Shown one piece after another: positions 1 through 5,988 of a DNA stretch of 11,298 nt (positions are counted from its first letter, which is position 1; every line of letters starts with the position of its first letter). The translations under genes were made by a program, and so were the position numbers. The notes under the pieces are model-generated. The model did not search any database. It had not been told where the DNA came from and worked only from the letters and a program-made list of their open reading frames with translations. The DNA comes from JBAZYK01 sp964582265 (lineage in GTDB: Bacteria > Patescibacteriota > Gracilibacteria > UBA1369). The stretch covers positions 1 to 11,298 of the forward strand of contig CAZOQT010000039.1 of assembly GCA_964582265.1 (NCBI GenBank), in the 5' to 3' direction.

Positions 1-894
1 GCAGCAGTCTTCGCCATTATGGCCATCAAAACAATCAATGCAGTTTTTTGAGTCATACAGGTATTCTCCACTGCAATTTTCGCTGTTAATCAGCTTAAGA
101 TTTCTGCGAACTGTTTTTTTGCGAATGTCCAAAAATATCTGATAGGCCTCCTGGTAACTTTTCCATGAACCATTAAGATACTTTTTCTTGAAGGTCTCAA
201 ACTCCTCTTTGCTGCAAGGTTTATTGAAGATGTAATAGCTTTTATTGATTAAATTTGAGCAGAAAAAACAATTGTTGCAGCCACGAAGTTGATAGGAAAA
301 ATAACAATCATTGCTGTTTGCGGACTCCTGCAGTGTTACACAGCCATAACAATTTTCACTATCGCTGCAGTTATAACAAAGCGTGCTGTTGTGGGTGTAC
401 ATAGAGTCCAAAACGTCCTTGTCATTTACCATCCAATAAGAGTACATCATGTCTTCGCAACCTGCTACAAGTGAGTTTAGATAGCAATTTTTAGAAGTGC
501 GGATGTGCCCGTTATAATCACAATTTTCACTATTAAATACGGAAGTGCCTTCGCGCGGAACTGCCTTTTGCAGCTCGGCAAACTGTTCAAAGAAAGGACG
601 ATTAAAATCAAAGTCTCTGCCATAATCAAGCGCTTCCCAGGTGTCTCCCCACCAGATTGAGTTGCTGTAAATTTTATACGGACTGTTCGAGCTATACGCA
701 CTTAAAATTTCCTTACCGGTGGCATCACATTTTCTTTTATAGAGCTTCCACTCATTGCGGAAAGCCATCAAGGTTTGGAGTCTTTCATCCGGCGTAGTAG
801 TGGGTTCCGGCACGCCAAGGCGTTTGCAAAACTCAACTTCTTGAACTTTAAGGTCGAAATCTTTACCCGACGCGGTTGATTTTTTGATTGGCAT
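1..894 (-). CDS. Cysteine-rich protein, paralog 1 (C-terminus outside the window)
   Basis: The frame is open for 298 codons from the ATG at 894-892 to the window edge, with no stop. I do not know its function. Residues 50-115 match the second paralog of this window closely: RKCDATG (54-60), then ALDYGRDFDFNRPFFEQF (88-105) and a conserved VPR (112-114). From about residue 120 on there are many Asn-Cys or Asp-Cys steps and CxxC pairs (125, 137, 146, 173/176, 182/185, 197, 206/209/212, 274, 285/288, 297/298), 19 cysteines in all. Such spacing suggests a metal-binding or ladder-like repeat fold; this is inference. The N-terminal CxxC pairs of paralog 2 are absent here. No signal peptide or membrane segment is visible, so it is probably cytoplasmic. 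It is divergent from the TrmB-type regulator at 1006. No Shine-Dalgarno precedes the ATG. Confidence 0.85.
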   Translation of the reverse strand, partial: MPIKKSTASGKDFDLKVQEVEFCKRLGVPEPTTTPDERLQTLMAFRNEWKLYKRKCDATGKEILSAYSSNSPYKIYSNSIWWGDTWEALDYGRDFDFNRPFFEQFAELQKAVPREGTSVFNSENCDYNGHIRTSKNCYLNSLVAGCEDMMYSYWMVNDKDVLDSMYTHNSTLCYNCSDSENCYGCVTLQESANSNDCYFSYQLRGCNNCFFCSNLINKSYYIFNKPCSKEEFETFKKKYLNGSWKSYQEAYQIFLDIRKKTVRRNLKLINSENCSGEYLYDSKNCIDCFDGHNGEDCC

Positions 895-908
895 ATAAGT
901 TTATTAAG

Positions 909-976
909 TGTCATCAAATATTTACGACAGCATAATAAAGCACAAGTGTATATATTGTCAAGTAAATTTGATGACA
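909..976. repeat. 11-bp inverted repeat, candidate operator between divergent genes
   Basis: TGTCATCAAAT at 909-919 and ATTTGATGACA at 966-976 are perfect reverse complements, with centres 57 bp apart. The right arm overlaps the -35 element of the TrmB-type gene and the left arm lies just downstream of the predicted start of the minus-strand transcript. This is where a regulator acting on both genes would bind. That the adjacent TrmB-type protein binds here is inference. Confidence 0.5.
932..961 (-). promoter_or_regulatory. Sigma-70-type promoter for cysteine-rich paralog 1
   Basis: Read on the minus strand, a perfect TTGACA (956-961) is followed after 18 bp by TATTAT (932-937, five of six consensus bases). 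The expected transcription start is near 925, giving a leader of about 30 nt before the ATG at 894. One arm of the 11-bp inverted repeat (909-919) would lie in this leader. Confidence 0.5.
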
Positions 977-999
977 ATTCTTGAAGATTGGTGTAAAAT
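971..999 (+). promoter_or_regulatory. Promoter of the TrmB-type regulator, giving a leaderless mRNA
   Basis: ATGACA (971-976, five of six) and TAAAAT (994-999, five of six) are separated by 17 bp. The usual start point seven bases after the -10 box falls at 1006, the A of the ATG. There is no room for a ribosome binding site, so translation is probably leaderless. Confidence 0.5.
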
Positions 1000-1005
1000 T
1001 GGCTT

Positions 1006-1770
1006 ATGGACATTAAGAATTCACTTTTGCAATTAGGACTAAATCGCAACGAAATTGCGGTTTATACCTCGCTTTTAAAGCATGGACTTACTCAGGCCGG
1101 GCCGATTGTTAAAGAAACGCGGCTGCATCGTATGATCGTTTATAATGCCCTTGAAAAACTTATCCACGAAGGCCTTGCATCGGTTGTTCATAAAAAAAAT
1201 ATACAGCTTTTCCAGCCGGCAGATCCAAAAGCATTAAGTGTAAAAACAGAGCGTCAACATCAGCTGGCTCTTCAGTTGATCCCGGAGCTTAAAAAAATGC
1301 AGATTAAACACAATGATCTTGTCGACATCCAAACCTTGGTTGGGCACGAAGGGTTTGTGCAAAATCTGCAGGATGTGATTGAATCGGCCGCAAAACAGTC
1401 GGATAAGACAATGCGCATCATTGGAGGGGCCAAAGATACGGATTTTTATAATGCGGTTGGGGAGTGGTATCCAAACTATGTTGAATTATTGAAGAAGACA
1501 AGAGTATGGAAAAAGCTGCTCGCCCCGGATTCTTTTTCAAAAGAATTCAAAAAGAAATTCGTAGCCGAAGACAGAACTGAGCTTAGAACGCTTCCCAAAG
1601 GCCTTTCTTCGCCAACCTACACCAGAATTACCAAAGAGCTGGTCGCCATTGAAATGTATCATCCACAGCCGATTGTGATTCAAATTCGTAATGCCGGAAT
1701 TGCCAAAGGGTACTTGGATTCCTGGCTTTTGCTCTGGAACAATTCAAAAGCGGAAAAGTTTTCGAAGTGA
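1006..1770 (+). CDS. TrmB-family transcriptional regulator
   Basis: The 254-residue protein has the build of TrmB-type regulators. A winged helix-turn-helix covers about residues 1-72: LGLNRNEIAVYTSLLKHG as helix 1, a recognition helix around RLHRMIVYNALEKL (39-52), and a wing at 58-72 ending in QPADP. A short helical linker follows (75-102), then an effector-type domain from about 105 (VGHEGFVQNLQDVI) that includes MRIIGGAKDTDFY. Known TrmB proteins often sense sugars; no ligand can be assigned here. It has no membrane segment and is probably a soluble DNA-binding protein. It is divergent from cysteine-rich paralog 1, with a shared inverted repeat between them, which suggests autoregulation and control of that gene. 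The TGA stop at 1768-1770 is followed by a convergent gene. Confidence 0.85.
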   Translation: MDIKNSLLQLGLNRNEIAVYTSLLKHGLTQAGPIVKETRLHRMIVYNALEKLIHEGLASVVHKKNIQLFQPADPKALSVKTERQHQLALQLIPELKKMQIKHNDLVDIQTLVGHEGFVQNLQDVIESAAKQSDKTMRIIGGAKDTDFYNAVGEWYPNYVELLKKTRVWKKLLAPDSFSKEFKKKFVAEDRTELRTLPKGLSSPTYTRITKELVAIEMYHPQPIVIQIRNAGIAKGYLDSWLLLWNNSKAEKFSK

Positions 1771-1876
1771 CATTCTAATATATCGCCTCTATATAACAAT
1801 TTTCGCAGTAGACGATTTCGGTAGATCGGGATAGGGTTTAGAATTGCCTTTAGCTCGCCCTTTTGAACCCACAAAA

Positions 1877-2422
1877 TTATCCATCAATGTGGATTTTTTC
1901 CTTTGGTTTAAATCTATTAAAATCAATTTTTGGATCTTGTCCATGCCTATAAACATGCGTTTTTGCTTCAACACATTTGTGCATCTTTTCATCACAAACA
2001 GTGTAAAGCCCCATCACTTCAGAAAAAAGTTTCTGATTTTCCCTTAATAACTGGTCAGGACATTTGGTTCTAAATCTGGTGGCATCAAGTGTAAAACAAT
2101 CGTCTTCATAGTTAAAAAAATCCAATTTAGCCCGATTTTCCATTATTTCAGCTAATTTATTACAGGTATGAATCGGTTTACTGCATTCATCATCAATTTT
2201 TTCACTTACATCTTCCGGCAAAAATAATTGATTATCTCGTAAGGTACTCATCAATGCTTGATGAACTTCCAGCCTTTTATCATGTGCTAATTGTGCCAAT
2301 TTTTCTGGTGATGGTTCTTGTGAAATAAACCCAGCCGTTTCTGCTTTAATTGAAGTGTCAATTCTTGGTAAATGAGATAGACTTGTGCAACCTTCACTAC
2401 CAATAAAAAGTGCTGATCCCAA
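1877..2422 (-). CDS. Hypothetical 181-residue protein with seven cysteines
   Basis: I do not recognise the family. The frame starts at a TTG (2422-2420) seven codons after an in-frame TGA; no ATG lies near the beginning, and AAGAG just upstream is a weak ribosome binding match. The first ten residues are mildly hydrophobic and lead to Cys12, but SEGC is not a canonical lipobox. Six further cysteines form two C-x6-C pairs (80/87 and 143/150) and one wider pair (109/121). The rest is charged and helical, with a basic tail rich in Lys, Asp and His. It is convergent with the TrmB-type gene and downstream of the broken cysteine-rich paralog 2. It could be a secreted disulfide-bonded or lipid-anchored protein, but the start is uncertain. 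Balanced amino-acid use favours a real gene. Confidence 0.55.
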   Translation of the reverse strand: MGSALFIGSEGCTSLSHLPRIDTSIKAETAGFISQEPSPEKLAQLAHDKRLEVHQALMSTLRDNQLFLPEDVSEKIDDECSKPIHTCNKLAEIMENRAKLDFFNYEDDCFTLDATRFRTKCPDQLLRENQKLFSEVMGLYTVCDEKMHKCVEAKTHVYRHGQDPKIDFNRFKPKEKIHIDG

Positions 2423-2526
2423 AATGAGCTCTTTTCAAAAAAATCTTCCCATAATAATAAATTAAGAAATACAAAACGTCCCCGCGATTTAAGTACGTAG
2501 GGCTTTTTTCAAAATGTTGATTCTTA

Positions 2527-2554
2527 ATTATACCTTTTTTGAAGAGAAAGGCAA
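2527..2554 (-). promoter_or_regulatory. Candidate promoter for the 181-residue protein
   Basis: On the minus strand a perfect TATAAT (2527-2532) lies 16 bp after TTGCCT (2549-2554, four of six). Transcription would start near 2520, about 97 nt before the TTG at 2422. The -35 overlaps a small GGCA/TGCC hairpin (2550-2562) downstream of the preceding gene. Confidence 0.35.
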
Positions 2555-2593
2555 AATATGCCGTTTGTATGTTGCAAAAAAATGTCTCAAATT

Positions 2594-3061
2594 TTAATAA
2601 ACTTCCTTTAAATAGCACTCCTCACACAAAACAGTTTCAGGGCGATCCGGTGCATACGTTGACTGCAGTTTTTTGGAACAGTTGCTGCAAATCCTTTCAA
2701 AAAGTTGTCGCGGATTGCGGATTTGCATCCTTTTTTTATGCCTGCATTCTGAGCAAATCCTTGGACTAGGAATATCCATTTTGCGATAAAATTTTAATTC
2801 CTGCGCCACAATTTTGAAATTTTTATGACAATCTTCACAACTCAAAATTTCATTCAACATACCGTCTGTAAAATCTTTAACGTGATCCGGAACCTTCAAC
2901 CTTTGAGGTTGAGAAATTTTTTCATCTTCATCCTTCCACTGAAAGCCCTCCTTTAAAGCTTGCTCTTTTTTTAGAGGATAATATTGTTGAGACGTTGTTT
3001 CGTTGTAACCAAAACAGGCTAAATCTTTTGGCAAAAACTTCCCCCATTCCTGTTCATAGGA
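2594..3061 (-). CDS. C-terminal part of cysteine-rich paralog 2, with zinc ribbons
   Basis: About 155 residues end at the TAA at 2596-2594. The open frame runs back to 3124, but codons upstream of about 3061 come from unrelated sequence, so the nominal start there is an artefact. It begins with YEQEWGKFLP, which I judge to be the continuation of the N-terminal piece ending IIEHM at 3246. It then has FGYNETTSQQYYPLKKEQA and a helical stretch, then a tail of four CxxC pairs: SCEDC, ICSEC, ICSNC and LCEEC. These look like two zinc ribbons, and PSPRICSECRHKKR resembles a basic, possibly nucleic-acid-binding knuckle. Its function is unknown. With the N-terminal piece the full protein would be about 555 residues. 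Confidence 0.7.
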   Translation of the reverse strand, partial: SYEQEWGKFLPKDLACFGYNETTSQQYYPLKKEQALKEGFQWKDEDEKISQPQRLKVPDHVKDFTDGMLNEILSCEDCHKNFKIVAQELKFYRKMDIPSPRICSECRHKKRMQIRNPRQLFERICSNCSKKLQSTYAPDRPETVLCEECYLKEVY

Positions 3062-3235
3062 GCTCGCTTCACTCAGAACTGGCGAAGCCAGATTCTTCGC
3101 TTGCTGCGCGCTCGTGCCGTGCACTCGCCCAGTCGAAGACCCCGCCGTGGCGGCCGAACGCGAACGCCGCGGCGACCGAGGACGTCAGCGGGCCGGTGCC
3201 GCATTGCGCCGGCCGTTCGCGCACCGTGTACCCGT
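3062..3235. other. Foreign, mostly GC-rich segment inside paralog 2 (probable misassembly)
   Basis: Positions 3121-3235 are about 76% GC, while the flanks are clearly AT-rich. Read on the minus strand, in the frame that contains RPAQCGTG, almost every third codon position is G or C, as in coding DNA of a high-GC organism such as an actinobacterium. The block stops at a 10-N gap on one side. On the other it passes through a 50-bp hairpin-containing stretch into the normal gene. It separates two pieces of one protein and shifts the frame. A short contaminating read or contig end is the simplest explanation. Confidence 0.75.
3075..3096. repeat. Bulged palindrome at the junction
   Basis: AGAACTGGC (3075-3083), loop GAA, then GCCAG-A-TTCT (3087-3096) form a nine-pair hairpin with one bulged A. 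It lies between the normal AT-rich gene and the 76% GC block. A dispersed hairpin repeat of this kind could explain why the assembly broke here; its copy number cannot be seen from this window. Confidence 0.5.
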
Positions 3236-3245
3236 NNNNNNNNNN
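3236..3245. other. Assembly gap (10 N)
   Basis: Ten undetermined bases, the same length as the other gap, so probably a placeholder of unknown true size. It adjoins the foreign segment. Confidence 0.95.
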
Positions 3246-4427
3246 CATGTGTTCGATGATTTTTAATCGCAAATTTTCATAATCTTCTTTGGAGTATTTT
3301 TTATTCAATATGCAATATTTATGATTCTTTAAACCTACACACCCAAACAGATTTTGGGAATTAAAAACAAAATCACAATATTCAATATTGGATGACTCAG
3401 AAACAAAATAAGAATATTTAATATTATAAGCCTTGATCGTACAAACGCATTGATAAATAAGCTCAGAATCATCCCCCATCAAACAAGCCTGAAAACAATC
3501 TTTAGATTTACTGGCAAAAATCGCGTCTTTTAGGTCCTGACTATCACTTACATCAAAGCAATGCTGACAATTTTTGCTATTTTTGAGGTAATCGCCACTG
3601 CAATCCTGACAGGAAATGGTATGAGAATACTTAACTTTTCGCTTTTTTAGAAGGTTTAGAAAATCCTCAAAGTTCTTTTGCTGTTGGGCATAAGAACCAT
3701 TTATTAATTCCTGTTTTTTCTTGAAATATTCTTCCTTGGAATATTTTTGATTATTAATGCAATAAGACTGATTAGTCAGATTGGTGCATAAAATGCATTC
3801 GCTGCAGGAAGTACAGTCACTAATAAAATAGCAATTATTGCAGTTTTTGGAATCAAAAGCATAACGACAACCATAAGAATTGATGGTATCGCCAATCATA
3901 TAGCAAAGCTCATTTACATTACTATAATCCAGATCAAGCGACTCTACATTTTTCATGCATAAAGTGCCGAACAAACAGTTTTGATTGAAATCACCACCAA
4001 AAATTAAATAACAATTTTNNNNNNNNNNGCTCTGATTGCAGTAATCGCTATTAAAAGCGTTAATATTCGTCAACGCCAGTCTTGGTACCTGTAATTGCAG
4101 TTCCTTAAACTGTTCAAAAAACGACCTATTAAAGTCAAAATCTTGACCATAATCTAAAGCATCCCACTTATCGCTATACCAATAATCACTTTTATAAACC
4201 TTAAACGGCTTATCCGGCGAATAAATAGAAATAATATTTTCGCCTGTAGCATCACATTTTCTGGTGTACAAAGATCTTTCATTTCTAAAACAAAGCTTTT
4301 GCTTTTGATCACATTCAAAACATAATTTTTGTGGTTCAAAGCCGAATTTTTTAAAGAGCGCCAAATCTTCATCATCATAAGCAGACGCCTTCTGGCATTG
4401 AACGCAATTAAAGGTTAAAATCGACAT
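3246..4427 (-). CDS. N-terminal part of cysteine-rich paralog 2
   Basis: There are 394 codons from the ATG at 4427-4425 to the second gap; beyond it the nominal frame continues into foreign DNA as far as 3069. The domains in order are: an N-terminal zinc-knuckle-like set (Cys8/11, 36/39, 46); RKCDATG (57-62) followed by SPDKPFKVY and ALDYGQDFDFNRSFFEQF (90-107); and a long repeat region with NC, DC and CxxC steps (for example 196/199, 205/208/211/214, 273/276, 287/290, 311/315, 327/329). A motif with YCI, KYSKE and a nearby Tyr occurs twice, at 222-234 and 371-383, so the core is internally duplicated. There are about 30 cysteines in this part. No signal peptide or membrane helix is seen. Its function is unknown; metal binding is inferred. 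It is divergent from the ECF sigma gene and has no Shine-Dalgarno. The gap at 4019-4028 lies within codons 134-137. Confidence 0.85.
4019..4028. other. Assembly gap (10 N) inside paralog 2
   Basis: Ten Ns, with the reading frame conserved on both sides. Aligning to paralog 1 (FNSENC to NCYL, against FNSDYC to NCYL here) suggests about three residues are missing beyond the four masked codons, so the true gap is nearer 19 bases. Confidence 0.95.
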
Positions 4428-4449
4428 GTATAGGCAAAAATCTAGCAGG

Positions 4450-4477
4450 ATTATAACAAAGTTTATTAAGATAACAA
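4450..4477 (-). promoter_or_regulatory. Promoter of cysteine-rich paralog 2
   Basis: On the minus strand TTGTTA (4472-4477, four of six) precedes a perfect TATAAT (4450-4455) by 16 bp. The predicted start near 4443 leaves a leader of about 16 nt before the ATG at 4427, with no ribosome binding site. Confidence 0.5.
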
Positions 4478-4500
4478 TATTGCCGTATACTTACTGTAAG

Positions 4501-4541
4501 AAAACCTAAATTAACCCGTCATAGTTATGCAAAACCTAAAT
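4501..4541 (+). repeat. 11-bp direct repeat across the sigma-factor start codon
   Basis: AAAACCTAAAT occurs exactly at 4501-4511 and 4531-4541. The 30-bp period is about three helical turns. One copy is upstream of the ATG at 4527 and one is inside codons 2-5. It could be a pair of protein-binding sites for autoregulation, or chance in an AT-rich region. Confidence 0.4.
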
Positions 4542-5042
4542 CCACAGGAAATTGAAAAAGAGTTTTTGCAGGCCTACGATCTTTATGCTGATGCCATTTT
4601 TAGACATTGTTACTTCAGAATAAACGATCGCGAAAGGGCCAAAGAACTGATGCAGGAAGTAATGATAAAAGCCTGGCTTTACCTTAGGGAGGGTAAAAAA
4701 ATCGATAATATCAGGGCGCTTCTCTACAAAATGGCCAACAATATTGTTATCGATGAAGTCCGTAAAAAGAAATCCGTTTCTCTGGACGAATTAAAAGAAG
4801 AAGGCTTTGAGCCGGAAGATAAATTAGACCAGGAGGAGGAGATTGAAATGCAAATGGAGGTGGAAAAAGTTATGGCTTGTCTACCTAAAATGAATCCCAA
4901 ATATCGTGAAATCTTCGTGATGAGATATGTGGATCAACTCTCGCCAAAAGAAATTGCCGACATTGTGGGTGAGTCAGAAAATCTGGTATCAGTAAGACTA
5001 AATCGAGCAATTAAACAACTTCGTCAACTATTAAAAGCATAA
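4527..5042 (+). CDS. RNA polymerase sigma factor, sigma-70 family, ECF type
   Basis: The 171-residue protein carries the two ECF domains. Region 2 covers about 14-81: YADAIFRHCYFRINDRERAKELMQEV, then KAWLY and the helix ALLYKMANNIVIDEVRKKK that contacts the -10 region. An acidic linker (86-107) follows, then region 4 at 115-168 with CLPKMNPKYREIFVMRYVDQLS and the helix-turn-helix PKEIADIVGESENLVSVRLNRA. It directs core RNA polymerase to a special set of promoters; targets cannot be read here. The next gene starts 9 bp after its stop and encodes a DUF5667 membrane protein, the usual place for an anti-sigma partner. TATACT at 4486-4491 may be a -10 box but lacks a good -35. No Shine-Dalgarno precedes the ATG. 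Confidence 0.9.
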   Translation: MQNLNPQEIEKEFLQAYDLYADAIFRHCYFRINDRERAKELMQEVMIKAWLYLREGKKIDNIRALLYKMANNIVIDEVRKKKSVSLDELKEEGFEPEDKLDQEEEIEMQMEVEKVMACLPKMNPKYREIFVMRYVDQLSPKEIADIVGESENLVSVRLNRAIKQLRQLLKA

Positions 5043-5051
5043 CATTCCCCT

Positions 5052-5924
5052 ATGAAAACGAACAATTATAAAAATTCAGGATTCAAGAAGTTTGCAGATA
5101 TTAAGCTTACCAAAGAAGAAAAAGATCTTGGCAAGCAACATCTTTTAAACTTCATGATAAAAAATCCTGTAAAATTACACAACACACGTCCTGAGCGAAG
5201 CAATTTTTATGCTTCTATCAGGAGTACTTTTCAAAATTTGTTTGTTAAACCATTAGGTGCGGTACTTAGCATTTTAATTGTTGGTGGAGTTAGTACCAGT
5301 TTGGCTGCTCAAGGAAGCATGCCAGGCGATATGCTTTATCCGGTTAAATTAAAATTTAATGAAAAAATTCAGGAAATGGTACAGTTTTCAACTAAGGGAA
5401 AAGCTCAGGTGGCTCTTACGCATGCAGAAAATCGTCTTGAGGAGGCGGAAAAATTGGCGGAGCAGGGCAAGCTTAATGTGGATACGAAAAATGAACTTGA
5501 AGCCAATTTTGAGGCCAAAATAAAAAAGACCAAGGATCTGGTTAAAAAGGAACATGAAGAAAAAGATACAGCAGGTGCTAAAGAGGTTAGCGACAACTTA
5601 AAGAAGTCTTTAAAAGCGCATCAGGAAGTTTTAAAAAAACTTGCCGAAAAAGGTAAAGAAGACAAGCATTCATATGAAGTTATTAACGGACTTATAAATA
5701 AGGTAAAAGTTGAGGTCGAAGATGAACGTGGTGAAGAACGGGATGATGACAAAGTTGTTCCCCTCGTCCAGCCCACTATACCTTTGGAGCCAGAAAAAAC
5801 ACCTTTGGAACCAGAAAGGATAGAAATTCGGCTTCCAGAAACGCAAACCAGTACTTCACTTTTTCAATTAAGACAAGACTTAAATTTGAATTTGGCACCT
5901 CAGGCAGAACCGGAAAGAGAATGA
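5052..5924 (+). CDS. DUF5667 membrane protein, probable partner of the ECF sigma factor
   Basis: The 290-residue protein has a cytoplasmic basic N-terminus (1-65) and one membrane segment at about 67-86 (LGAVLSILIVGGVSTSLAA). The DUF5667 hallmark follows: SMPGDMLYPVKLKFNEKIQ (89-107), then KAQVALTHAENRLEEAEKLAEQGK (117-140). A long charged coiled-coil-like region continues to about 225. The tail is rich in Pro and Glu, with a tandem PLEPEKT/PLEPERI (244-257). Topology puts the DUF5667 part outside the membrane. It lies in an operon with the sigma factor, and the 65-residue cytoplasmic part could hold the sigma factor, but I see no classical zinc anti-sigma motif, so the anti-sigma role is inference. 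The TGA stop is followed 15 bp later by a terminator. Confidence 0.85.
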   Translation: MKTNNYKNSGFKKFADIKLTKEEKDLGKQHLLNFMIKNPVKLHNTRPERSNFYASIRSTFQNLFVKPLGAVLSILIVGGVSTSLAAQGSMPGDMLYPVKLKFNEKIQEMVQFSTKGKAQVALTHAENRLEEAEKLAEQGKLNVDTKNELEANFEAKIKKTKDLVKKEHEEKDTAGAKEVSDNLKKSLKAHQEVLKKLAEKGKEDKHSYEVINGLINKVKVEVEDERGEERDDDKVVPLVQPTIPLEPEKTPLEPERIEIRLPETQTSTSLFQLRQDLNLNLAPQAEPERE

Positions 5925-5939
5925 AAATATAAAATTACT

Positions 5940-5971
5940 AAAGAGCTTCTTGTAAAAGAGGCTCTTTTTTT
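5940..5971 (+). terminator. Intrinsic terminator of the sigma-DUF5667 operon
   Basis: A 12-bp stem pairs 5940-5951 with 5956-5967 (one G-U pair) around the loop GTAA, and a run of seven T (5965-5971) follows. It starts 15 bp after the DUF5667 stop codon. The next ATG is only 17 nt beyond the T run. Confidence 0.85.
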
Positions 5972-5988
5972 GTAATCATAGAAGTAAC

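Noticed and set aside
289..474. Plus-strand open frame of 61 codons
   Set aside because: It lies antisense inside cysteine-rich paralog 1, whose minus-strand frame is conserved with paralog 2.
1771..1876. Terminator between the convergent genes
   Set aside because: Only weak pairings (CGAT/ATCG, GGG/CCC) without a T run on either strand.
1680..2047. Short open frames on both strands at the convergent junction
   Set aside because: They overlap the TrmB-type gene or the 181-residue gene and have no family features or start signals.
2435..2437. In-frame TGA before the 181-residue protein, possibly a glycine codon
   Set aside because: TGA ends the TrmB-type gene and the DUF5667 gene at sensible family lengths, the latter directly before a terminator, so the standard code applies.
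2995..3282. Plus-strand open frame across the foreign block and gap
   Set aside because: It runs through normal sequence, contaminating DNA and Ns, so it cannot be a real gene. The codon bias of the foreign part is on the minus strand.
4503..4520. ECF-type autoregulated promoter (AACC with CGTC)
   Set aside because: The two motifs are about 9 bp apart instead of the 15-17 expected for ECF promoters.
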